This document shows, piece after piece, positions 9,068 through 17,088 of a stretch of 64,000 nucleotides of DNA. The stretch lies in NCBI RefSeq assembly GCF_014202275.1, contig NZ_JACHGF010000001.1, positions 62,001-126,000 on the forward strand, in the 5' to 3' direction. The notes below the pieces were generated by a model. It saw only the letters and a list, made by a program, of their open reading frames with translations, did not search any database and was not told the origin of the DNA. Numbering within the stretch: position 1 is the stretch's first letter; every line of letters begins with the position of its first letter. This DNA comes from Rhabdobacter roseus. GTDB lineage: Bacteria > Bacteroidota > Bacteroidia > Cytophagales > Spirosomataceae. The translations under genes and the position numbers were made by a program.

Positions 9068-10369
9068 CTACCCCTGGTAGGGTAGTTCGTAGCCTTGGCG
9101 GTAGGTCCGTCCCAGCAGGGCCTTGGCTTTGTCTTCAAAACCGGGACATTGGACACGCTCTTTGGCCGCATCGTACGCGATGGCGGGAGCTCCCAACCGC
9201 GTCGCGATATTGGCCAGGTTGCACAGATTGACCGCCACCGCGCCTTTCTCGATCGGGGAGAGCAGCCGGGCGGGGTTATTTTCCCGAACGGCCGTCAGGA
9301 AGTTGGGTACGATGCTCTCGACGGGCTCCGGCGATTGGATTTTGCGCTGCTCCTTTCCTTGGGTCACCACCACACCGGCCCGGCCAAACTCCATTTTGCC
9401 TTCCGTGCCATAAATGACGTTGCCGTTGTCGTGGCCTTCGAGCTTATCGGGCGTCCAGAGCCGCATTTCGTAGATGATCTGATTGTCGTCGTACTCCAAT
9501 ATGGCGGTCTGGGTGTCGGGCGTCTGGTGGTCGTCGCGGTAAAAGTACTGCCCGCCAGAAACGACGATGCGGTTGGGGTAGCGGTCGCCCAGCGCCCACA
9601 CGGCTACGTCGATCTGATGCACGCCGTCGTTGGTTATGTCGCCCCCGCCGTAGTCCCAGAACCAGTGCCACTCGTAGTGCCAGCGGTTTTTGGTAAAAGG
9701 TACCTTGGGGGCCGGGCCCAGCCAGCGGTCGTAGTCCACCCCGGCGGGTGGCGCTTCTACGGCGGCCTTCCCGATCGGTTCCCGAAACTGATGGTTAATG
9801 GCTTTTACGGTATGTACCTTCCCGATGATGCCCTGGTTGAGCTGGCGCATGGCTTCGATATGATCGCCGTCGCTGCGCCGTTGGGTACCGTGCTGTACGC
9901 ATTTTCCGTACTGTTTGGCGGCTTTCACCAGCAGGTTGGTTTCCCGCACGTTATGGCTACAGGGCTTTTCTACGTACACGTGCTTGCCCGCCATGAGCGC
10001 CCACAGCGCGGCGGGCGTATGCCAGTGATCCGGCGTAGCGATGGTGACCGAGTCAATGGATGTATCGGCGAGCAACCGGTGGAAATCCGGGTATTTCTTA
10101 ATCTGACCTTCGTTCGCGAGCCCCTTTACGGCCAGGGCCATTTGTCGGGGATCAACGTCCGAAACGGCTACCAGCTCGCAGCCTGAGGCAGTAGCAAAAC
10201 TCTTGCAATGGCCTCCGCCTTTGCGTCCCGTACCGATGACGGCGTGCGCAATGCGATCGTTGGGCGAGTTGCGGGTCCAGGCGCTTTTGGCCAGGTAGGG
10301 GGCGGCAAGTACCCCCGCGCTACTCAGGGTGGCGGTCTTTATAAAATGGCGACGCGTTTTTGTGGGCAT
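9068..10369 (-). CDS. Tat-exported Gfo/Idh/MocA family oxidoreductase
   Basis: A 433-residue NAD(P)-dependent sugar oxidoreductase-like protein. The leader MPTKTRRHFIKTATLSSAG carries a twin-arginine motif, so it is probably folded with its cofactor in the cytoplasm and exported through Tat. The Rossmann fold begins at HAVIGTGRKGGGH (about residue 42); VEKPCSHNVRE is the family EKP motif with the catalytic Lys, and WFWDYGGGDITNDGVHQIDVAVWALG carries the substrate-binding His/Asp. The ATG at 10369 is chosen because it puts the RR motif at the start; a TTG two codons upstream is the only alternative. Neighbours are SusD upstream and a PmoA-like gene downstream. Periplasmic oxidation or epimerisation of a sugar released by the locus is an inference. 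Confidence 0.85.
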   Translation of the reverse strand: MPTKTRRHFIKTATLSSAGVLAAPYLAKSAWTRNSPNDRIAHAVIGTGRKGGGHCKSFATASGCELVAVSDVDPRQMALAVKGLANEGQIKKYPDFHRLLADTSIDSVTIATPDHWHTPAALWALMAGKHVYVEKPCSHNVRETNLLVKAAKQYGKCVQHGTQRRSDGDHIEAMRQLNQGIIGKVHTVKAINHQFREPIGKAAVEAPPAGVDYDRWLGPAPKVPFTKNRWHYEWHWFWDYGGGDITNDGVHQIDVAVWALGDRYPNRIVVSGGQYFYRDDHQTPDTQTAILEYDDNQIIYEMRLWTPDKLEGHDNGNVIYGTEGKMEFGRAGVVVTQGKEQRKIQSPEPVESIVPNFLTAVRENNPARLLSPIEKGAVAVNLCNLANIATRLGAPAIAYDAAKERVQCPGFEDKAKALLGRTYRQGYELPYQG

Positions 10370-10571
10370 GATCAATCCAAGGTTAAATGAATGCCTTTAG
10401 GAATGGTTTCTTTTGCTTCCAAGTACCTTATCAGGATCAGAATCCTGGCTTTTTTTGAGGTACTTGCGAATGCGGCGGGGCTACTACTAGTACTTGCTAT
10501 TTTCGGATACGGACTATTAGTAGCCGGGCAAAATACCCGCAGATGAGGCCAGCTTCGGGTAGGTACCATGT

Positions 10572-10617
10572 AAAAAGAGGGATGATGAATCTACTGGAAG
10601 ATCACCATCCCTCTTTC
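10572..10617 (-). terminator. Rho-independent terminator after susD
   Basis: An inverted repeat AAAGAGGGATG / CATCCCTCTTT spans 10574-10616 with a loop of about 21 nt. Read on the minus strand, downstream of the SusD gene, the hairpin is followed directly by a run of T. This would end or attenuate the SusCD transcript before the enzyme genes. Confidence 0.75.
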
Positions 10618-10640
10618 GAAAAAAGGACAACACAAGGGTA

Positions 10641-12314
10641 CTACCAGGGCTTGCCCGTGCCCTGGATCAGCCACATTTTGCCGTAGGGGTGGTCTTTGCT
10701 CTGGCCGGAAGGAATGTAGGGCGAAGTACCTATCCGATCCACCGCCGAGGTGTAGTTTACCAGGTAGCTGGGGTCGAGGTTGGGGCTGGGGTACATGTAC
10801 CGTACGGGCAGGGCGGGGCCAAACTGGGCCACTTCACCCGCCTTGAGCGCCGGGTAGCCGGTGCGCCGCCAGTCGAACCACGACTGAATGCCAAACCAGG
10901 ACGACAGCCATTTTTGCTCTAAAATCCGCTCCTGCTTGTTGGCGGCGGCGGCATAGCTCACGGCGGGCTGGGCGTAGTACTTCTCGAAGTCGAAGCTGGC
11001 AGCACTAAACACCCCGGCCTTCTCCATCGAAGCCCGAATGGCTTTCTTGTAATGGTCGGCGGGGTCCGTCAGGCCAAAGCTGCCCAGTAGGGCCGCTTCC
11101 GCCCGGATGAATTCCACCTCGCTGTACGTCATCAGGTTCATGGTCACGAGCGGGTCGGTATTTTTTCGGTACCGGTCATGAATGAACGAGACGTAAGGAT
11201 TGCGCTCGTTGGGGTATACGGCCCCGTCGTTGCCCTTGTTGTAGGCCACGGCCTGCGTGATGGGCATCCCGATGGGCAGCCCCACGTACAGCGACGTATC
11301 GGCACTGGACGAGGCGGCCGGAACGTAGGTCACCGAGTAGGATTCGCCAAAGATATTGGTCACGGTCACGACTTTGGTTTGGGTTACGCCGGTGTCCCAC
11401 TTGCGCTGTACGGGCTGTACCCAGCGGTGCAATCGGGGGTCGTTGAGTGCGTACAGTTTACTCACCAGCGGTTTTCCAGGCTTTAACAAAAAGTTCGGAT
11501 TGGAGCTGTTGAGCGGACCGCCGGGGGCCGAGTTGTCGCCATTGGTACCCAGGTACGCGATGGAGGCGTCGTCGGCATTGCTGGCAAACGCCAGCGCGGT
11601 GGCTTCCTTGAATTCGGCCTCAATGTTTACGCCCAGGGCGTTCATTTCGGCTTTTTTGTCCACCAGCCGCAGGGCGTAGCGCAGGCGCAGGGAGTTGGCA
11701 AATTTCCGCCACTTGGCCGCATCTCCTTTGTACATGACGTCCGAAGTGGCACTGACGGCATCCTTGGCCTCCAGGCTACTGAGCAGGGCGCTGGCTTCGC
11801 GGAGGTCAGTCAGGATGCCCTTGTAGACGTCCGCCTGCGCATCGTATTTGGGGAAGAAAGTACTTGAGCCCGCCTTGAGCGCCTCTGAGTAGGGAATATC
11901 CCCGTACAAGTCGGTTAGTAAGCCAAACACGAATGACTTCATCGTGAGGGCGATGGCCTGAAAAAACCGGTTGTTGTCGCGCACGCCGTTGTCGTACACC
12001 AGCTGATTGTTCCGCAGGATGTCGTAGTACGTGTTCCAGGACTCTTGCGTCCAGGCGTACTGGTTGATCACCGCCGCACCTTCGTTGGTACCGGCCTGCA
12101 TGTACTGCATGGCCGCCCCGATCTTCGATCCGTCTTTGCCCAGCGTAAATACCGTTTTGCCGGTGGTGGTAAGGACGTACGTCATAATAAAGTTGGAAGA
12201 GACGTTTTCCGGGCTATTGGGGTTTTTGTTGATTTCCGTCAAATCCTCGCAGGAGGACAGGAAAAGACTCAACGTAGCCAGTAGGGTAATGCATATGGAT
12301 TTGGTAGCTTTCAT
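10641..12314 (-). CDS. SusD/RagB family outer-membrane nutrient-binding lipoprotein
   Basis: A 557-residue lipoprotein. The signal peptide ends in a lipobox (LFLSSCED, Cys about 20), followed by the usual SusD opening DLTEINKNPNSPENV. The helical TPR-like core includes FVFGLLTDLYGDIPYSEAL, and the C-terminal part has the family's WFDWRRTGYP and PVRYMYP patterns. It binds the target glycan on the cell surface and forms the lid of the SusC pore. The start is the ATG at 12314, 13 bp after the SusC stop; an in-frame upstream start would add residues that overlap SusC and spoil the signal peptide. It belongs to the SusD-like group with shorter lipobox-proximal spacing seen in many Cytophagales. 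Substrate not predictable from sequence. Confidence 0.92.
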   Translation of the reverse strand: MKATKSICITLLATLSLFLSSCEDLTEINKNPNSPENVSSNFIMTYVLTTTGKTVFTLGKDGSKIGAAMQYMQAGTNEGAAVINQYAWTQESWNTYYDILRNNQLVYDNGVRDNNRFFQAIALTMKSFVFGLLTDLYGDIPYSEALKAGSSTFFPKYDAQADVYKGILTDLREASALLSSLEAKDAVSATSDVMYKGDAAKWRKFANSLRLRYALRLVDKKAEMNALGVNIEAEFKEATALAFASNADDASIAYLGTNGDNSAPGGPLNSSNPNFLLKPGKPLVSKLYALNDPRLHRWVQPVQRKWDTGVTQTKVVTVTNIFGESYSVTYVPAASSSADTSLYVGLPIGMPITQAVAYNKGNDGAVYPNERNPYVSFIHDRYRKNTDPLVTMNLMTYSEVEFIRAEAALLGSFGLTDPADHYKKAIRASMEKAGVFSAASFDFEKYYAQPAVSYAAAANKQERILEQKWLSSWFGIQSWFDWRRTGYPALKAGEVAQFGPALPVRYMYPSPNLDPSYLVNYTSAVDRIGTSPYIPSGQSKDHPYGKMWLIQGTGKPW

Positions 12315-12327
12315 TTTGTCTTGTAGG

Positions 12328-15300
12328 TTAAAAATCAACGTTCAATCTAAATCCTAAGGAGCCGGTCCAGGGCATGACGTTGTAGTACTCCACGCCTTGG
12401 GTCCAGTTGCCACCCGTCTGGCGGAAAGCCCGCTCCGGATCAAGCCCTTCGATACCGGCCTTGGTCCACATGAAGAGGTTGTTGCCCACTACAGCCAGCG
12501 AAGCGTTCTGGATCTTGAATCGGCTCACAAACGACTTGGGCAGGTGGTACGAGACCGACACTTCCCGCAGCTTCACGTAGGTAGCGCTGTACAGGTTGCG
12601 GTCGGGGAAGGGGCGGTGGGAGTAGCGGTAGGCGCTGAAAGGGTCCAGCCATTTGCTGCCCGCGTCGCCCAGGTTTTCTACGTAAACCGTATTCCCGGCG
12701 GCATCCTTGGTGGCAAATACACCGGGGTTGAGGCTGGCATCCTGCACCCGGATGTTGGCTTCGGCACCAGGCCACGGAAAGCCGCCGTATTCGGCATTTC
12801 TCCCGCCTACCCAGTTGCCCAGGTACATTTCTGGATTTTCCTTGATTTGCTCAGACAGGCTGCGGTTGGGGTCATAAGGTACCCCCGAGATCGTTTCTTC
12901 CAGCTGTCCGTTATTACCCAGGAACATCATGGTATTGGAGAAGAAAGAGCCACCCTGCCGCCAATCGATGTTGGCGTACAGCGTAAAGTTTTTGTACGTA
13001 ATACTGGGCTGAATACCCATCAGGAAGTTATGGTTAAAATTCCCGATTTTCGTTAGGTTATTCACGTCGTTATCCGTTTGGTAAAGACCGCCGCTGGTCA
13101 CGATGGGGTACCCGTAGTAGGGCGAGGTCTGATCTTTTACCGTCAGCATGGGGGCCATGTAAATATCGCCGATCTGCCCGCCTTCGTAGGTACGTACTTC
13201 GGCTCCGCTGTAAGAAGTAAAGGCAAAGTACTTGATCCCCTCGGCCAGCCGCTTGATGTAGGTCCGGTTGCGGGTCAGGGTGAAGTTCATGTCCCAGCTG
13301 AAGTTCTCCCGCCGTATGGGCGTGGTCATGATGCCTAGCTCAAAGCCCTTGCTCTGCACCAACCCGGCGTTGATCTGCTTGCTGCTGGCTCCCGACTCGA
13401 TCGGCGTACCAATGGACAGGATCTGGTTTTTGTTGCCGCGCTCGTAGTAGGTTGCTTCCAGGCCCAGGCGGTTGTTCAGGAACTTCATGTCGATCCCGAT
13501 TTCGTGCGAGGTAGAAATTTCCGGTTTCAGGTCGGCGTTGCGTAAAGTACCTCCCATAAACATCCGCTTGGCCGTGCCCCAGTCCAGCGCGGTGGCGTAG
13601 GTCTGGATCAGGCTATACGGTGCTACGTCGTTACCTACCTGGGCGTAGCCCGCTCTCAGCTTGGCAAAACTGACCCAGCTGGGCATGGGTACCATTTCCG
13701 ACACCAGCACACTGAGCGAGGCAGACGGATAAAAGTAGGAGTTGTTGCCTTTCCGGAGGGTACTTGTCCAGTCGTTACGGGCCGTCAGGTCCAGGTAGAC
13801 CATGTCCTTGAAGCCCACCGAAGCCGAGCCGTATACACCGTACAGTACTTTTCTGGATAGCTCACTGCGGTTGGTGATGGTACCCGGTGCACCGTTAGAA
13901 ATGGTGTACAAGCCCGGAATCACCAGCTCACTCGTGGAGTTATACAACCCGCGGTAGTTTTGTTCCAGGCGGTTGACACCCGCCAGTGCGTTCAGGCTCC
14001 AGTCTTCATTAAAGGTTTTTTTGTAGGAAAGAATCAGGTCCAGGTTGCCTTCTTTGCGGTAGTTGTTGGCAATTTCGTAGCCACCCTTCAAAGCCTCAAA
14101 GTTGTTGTAAGCTTTTTTGGCTTCCTGAATTTCTTCGTAGGAATCTCTCGAAAAGCGACCGGTAAGGGCAAAGGACTCGTTGATGTCGTAGTCGAGCTGG
14201 ATTTTGCTCACGGTGCGGTCACGCTTAAAACCCGTCGGGTTTTCGTGCACCAGGTAGAAGGGGTTGTTTTGCTTATCCTTGTATTTGCGCTGTGCAAGCC
14301 CCTCCTGGCCGGGCAGCCAGTAGTCCCGCAGGTCGTTGATGTCCACCTGGGCGCCGGTTTCGTAGATACTCCGAACGGGATCATTCCGACTTCCGTCCAG
14401 GATAGGGCGGTTGTCCGAGCCCGACTCGGTCACGTTGAAGTTGACAGAAGCCCGCAGCTTATCGCTCAGGTTGTAGGTGGTGTTCAGGGCCAGGGTGAGC
14501 CGGGAGAAGTCCGTATTGGGTACTACCCCTTTATTGAGCATATTGCCCACCGACAGCCGGAAATTACCCTTGTCGTAGTTGCCATTCACCGACACGTTGT
14601 TGGTATTGGTAACGCCCGTCTGGAAGAAGTCCTTGAAACGGTTGGGATACGACACCAAAGGTACTTTCTGCCCGTTGGTGTTCCACAACGCCCACATTTC
14701 TCCCTTATCCAAGGCCGCGCCCCAGCTTTCATTTTCTTCTTGCTCCAGCACGTGCGCTCCGGTTTTGCCCGAGCCAAACTTATTCTGAACCTGCACGTAC
14801 TGCAGCGGCTTATCTACCACCACGGCGGTATTTAGAGAAACGCCAATCCCTTTTTTGCCACCCGATCCTGACTTCGTCGTAATGAGAACTACCCCGTTAC
14901 CGGCCCGGGAGCCGTACAGCGCGGCTGCACTCGGGCCTTTCAGGATGGAGACGTTGGCAATGTCGTTGGGGTTGATGTCGGCGATGGGATTCCCCATATC
15001 GGCCCCGGCAAAGGCATTGGCCATTCGGTTGGCCACGGGTACCCCGTCGATCACAAACAGCGGCTGGTTGTCGCTGTTGAGTGAATTGGCTCCCCGAATG
15101 ATCATACTCACCGACGAACCCGCCGCCCCGCTCATCTGCGAGATTTGCACTCCGGCTACTTTTCCGGCCAGCGTATTCAGTACGTTGTTCTGAGGCGTTT
15201 GTGTCAGCGAAGTACCTTCTACATTCCCTACCGAGTATCCCAGCGACCGCTTCTCCCGCTTGATGCCCAGGGCCGTCACAACCGCTTCTTGGAGTGTCGC

Positions 15301-15675
15301 TACGTTTTCTTCCAGGTTTACGTCAATGATGCTTTTCCCATTTACGGGTACTTCCTGCGAATTGAAACCAATGTACGAGAAAATCAGTACCGCGTTTTCA
15401 TCCTCTACGCTGATGGCGTAGCGGCCCTGTATGTCGGTGGTAGTACCTACCTGGGTTCCTTTGACAATAATATTGACCCCCGGCATGGGCACCCCGTCGG
15501 CTTTGGCTTTGATGGTACCGGTCACGGTACGTACGGGCTGGTTTTGGGAGGTACTTTTAGGCTGGCTGGTTTTTTCCGGGCCGTGTGCCCACGCCCCGGA
15601 CGTGCCGGAGCCCGCCAGCACCAAGAGCGCCAGCGAGCAGCCAACTATTTTTTTCATAATTGGGGTAGGTTTCAT
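12328..15675 (-). CDS. SusC/RagA family TonB-linked outer-membrane transporter
   Basis: A 1115-residue TonB-dependent receptor. After a signal peptide comes a CarboxypepD_reg-like/CNA-B domain (about 48-130; VTGTIKAKADGVPMPGVNIIVKG split by strands), the TonB box region with ATLQEAVVTALGIKREKRSLGYS, a plug domain (LNTLAGKVAGVQISQ, SMIIRGANSLN, PLFVIDGVPVANRM) and a 22-stranded barrel that ends in an aromatic-rich C-terminus (SLGFRLNVDF). It imports oligosaccharides with SusD, energised by TonB. Start ATG 15675 is used; ATG 15657 (MKKIVGCSL) is equally good and would give a cleaner signal peptide. No N-terminal STN domain is seen, so it is not expected to signal through a FecR-type anti-sigma factor, consistent with none being present next door. 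Confidence 0.93.
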   Translation of the reverse strand: MKPTPIMKKIVGCSLALLVLAGSGTSGAWAHGPEKTSQPKSTSQNQPVRTVTGTIKAKADGVPMPGVNIIVKGTQVGTTTDIQGRYAISVEDENAVLIFSYIGFNSQEVPVNGKSIIDVNLEENVATLQEAVVTALGIKREKRSLGYSVGNVEGTSLTQTPQNNVLNTLAGKVAGVQISQMSGAAGSSVSMIIRGANSLNSDNQPLFVIDGVPVANRMANAFAGADMGNPIADINPNDIANVSILKGPSAAALYGSRAGNGVVLITTKSGSGGKKGIGVSLNTAVVVDKPLQYVQVQNKFGSGKTGAHVLEQEENESWGAALDKGEMWALWNTNGQKVPLVSYPNRFKDFFQTGVTNTNNVSVNGNYDKGNFRLSVGNMLNKGVVPNTDFSRLTLALNTTYNLSDKLRASVNFNVTESGSDNRPILDGSRNDPVRSIYETGAQVDINDLRDYWLPGQEGLAQRKYKDKQNNPFYLVHENPTGFKRDRTVSKIQLDYDINESFALTGRFSRDSYEEIQEAKKAYNNFEALKGGYEIANNYRKEGNLDLILSYKKTFNEDWSLNALAGVNRLEQNYRGLYNSTSELVIPGLYTISNGAPGTITNRSELSRKVLYGVYGSASVGFKDMVYLDLTARNDWTSTLRKGNNSYFYPSASLSVLVSEMVPMPSWVSFAKLRAGYAQVGNDVAPYSLIQTYATALDWGTAKRMFMGGTLRNADLKPEISTSHEIGIDMKFLNNRLGLEATYYERGNKNQILSIGTPIESGASSKQINAGLVQSKGFELGIMTTPIRRENFSWDMNFTLTRNRTYIKRLAEGIKYFAFTSYSGAEVRTYEGGQIGDIYMAPMLTVKDQTSPYYGYPIVTSGGLYQTDNDVNNLTKIGNFNHNFLMGIQPSITYKNFTLYANIDWRQGGSFFSNTMMFLGNNGQLEETISGVPYDPNRSLSEQIKENPEMYLGNWVGGRNAEYGGFPWPGAEANIRVQDASLNPGVFATKDAAGNTVYVENLGDAGSKWLDPFSAYRYSHRPFPDRNLYSATYVKLREVSVSYHLPKSFVSRFKIQNASLAVVGNNLFMWTKAGIEGLDPERAFRQTGGNWTQGVEYYNVMPWTGSLGFRLNVDF

Positions 15676-15825
15676 ACTTGTTCGGTTAAGGGTAAAGAAA
15701 GGTTCATTTGTAGGGGGTAAGTAGGGTTAAAATTAATTTTGCCACGCTGAGCTACCAGAAGAAGCCACGGCAGCAAGCTAGATAATAAAAACGAAGGCAA
15801 GGATTTAGGGTAGTTTATGCTTTGG

Positions 15826-16374
15826 TTAAAAAGAGGCAAAGTCAATTTTCTGCTTCAAAATCTGCTTGGCTTTCACCAGCTGATTTTTCACCGTATTCTT
15901 GGATATATGCATGGTTTCGGCTATTTCCTGGTAGGTTTTTCCTTCTTCTACGTTGAGCCTCAAAATCTGCTCGCGTTTTTTGGATAGGGAGTTCATGGCC
16001 GCGTACAGCCGCTGAATCCTTAGTTCCCTTTCTTCCTTGTCTTCCTCCACCAGCACCTCCATCCGTTCTTGGTAGTACTGCATCAGCAATTGGTTCTTTT
16101 CCAGCTTTTTGAGGTGATCAAAAACCATGTTGCGCAGGCAGATAAACAGGTACGACTGAAAATTGAGCTCCGGCTTGATAAACGCCCGGCGGTCCCATAT
16201 CTTGATAAAAACCTCCTGAAGCATGTTTTGGGCCTCTTCTTCATCTTTTAGCAAAGAGGTACAAAATTTGAGCGCCGGCTTCCGGTAGTGATTGTATATC
16301 TCGGCAAAAGCCGCCTGATCGCCCTGGGTGATTCTGTGCAAGGTATGCTGGGTAGGATGAGTGAGATAAGCCAT
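15826..16374 (-). CDS. ECF RNA polymerase sigma factor
   Basis: A 182-residue sigma-70 family member of the Bacteroidetes ECF type. Region 2 is seen as FAEIYNHYRKPALKFCTSLLKDEEEAQNMLQEVFIKIW, split over about residues 20-60, and region 4 as LSKKREQILRLNVEEGKTYQEIAETMHISKNTVKNQLVKAK near the C-terminus. I use the ATG at 16374 (MAYLTH); an in-frame TTG at 16470 would add 32 residues with no family resemblance. It is upstream of SusC on the same strand with 150 bp between, so it probably has its own unit or reads into SusCD. No FecR-like anti-sigma gene lies beside it, which is unusual for an ECF factor next to SusCD. Confidence 0.9.
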   Translation of the reverse strand: MAYLTHPTQHTLHRITQGDQAAFAEIYNHYRKPALKFCTSLLKDEEEAQNMLQEVFIKIWDRRAFIKPELNFQSYLFICLRNMVFDHLKKLEKNQLLMQYYQERMEVLVEEDKEERELRIQRLYAAMNSLSKKREQILRLNVEEGKTYQEIAETMHISKNTVKNQLVKAKQILKQKIDFASF

Positions 16375-17088
16375 TGGATAGGAGGTTCTTGTCAGGGTTG
16401 AATGATGATTGATTTGTTCTAACGATGCTATGTATACGTCATTTGATAAAATAGACTCACCCAGTGGCAAGCCAGGGTACCTGCCTAAGCAACTACTGTT
16501 GGTTGTACGGGGTACTTGCTTCGTGGGAAGCTATTTCCAGGGCAATACGACTAGCTAGCAAAAATTGGTAAAATGCTATCAGTAGAACCAGTATAAAGAT
16601 TACTGCTTCCGGGAGTTTTTGCGAGCCGTAGGGTTGGAGCAATAGGCCTGCCTTCGTTCTGCCCGGAACATAACCTCTACCTGCTTTCTTAATGTAATGT
16701 TAATACTATAAAGTTGTTAGTCAGCTACCTTAGGCGTAATGAGCCGCCCGGAAGATGTGGAAATAGCCAGGATAAAAACAACTTCGTGTGTGTTAAAAAA
16801 TTATTATTTTTAATTTGTTTTCTGCTATATGTGATAGGACAAAAATACCTGGTTTAGTAGCGTGATTTCTATAAAAATATATCCATTTATTATATGATCT
16901 TATCAAACCCGGCGGGAGAATACCGCTCAAAGTACCCTAAAATGCAGAAAGCGACGATAAGTACCTGCCCGCCCTACCTTCCGGAAGGGCGGCGGCCATA
17001 GAGTGGGTGTTTGGGCTCTGCAACCACTTTCTGGCGGCGAGTTGTTAACTTGCGGTCCGAAAAATTCCCTTGATGTTGGCCCATTGGC
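16375..17088. other. Divergent intergenic region between sigma factor and polysaccharide genes
   Basis: 714 bp lie between the divergently read ECF sigma gene and the bi-domain oxidoreductase gene. The middle (about 16690-16900) is AT-rich and is the likely home of both promoters, but I see no clear full TTG/TAnnTTTG match. A hairpin of 7 bp (CCGCCCT at 16969-16975 with AGGGCGG at 16986-16992) lies about 100 nt before the oxidoreductase start and would fall in its leader. No credible gene was found here. Confidence 0.5.

Noticed and set aside
10372-10569. Short frame between the oxidoreductase and SusD
   Set aside because: 65 codons with no ribosome context or conserved feature; the region holds a terminator instead.
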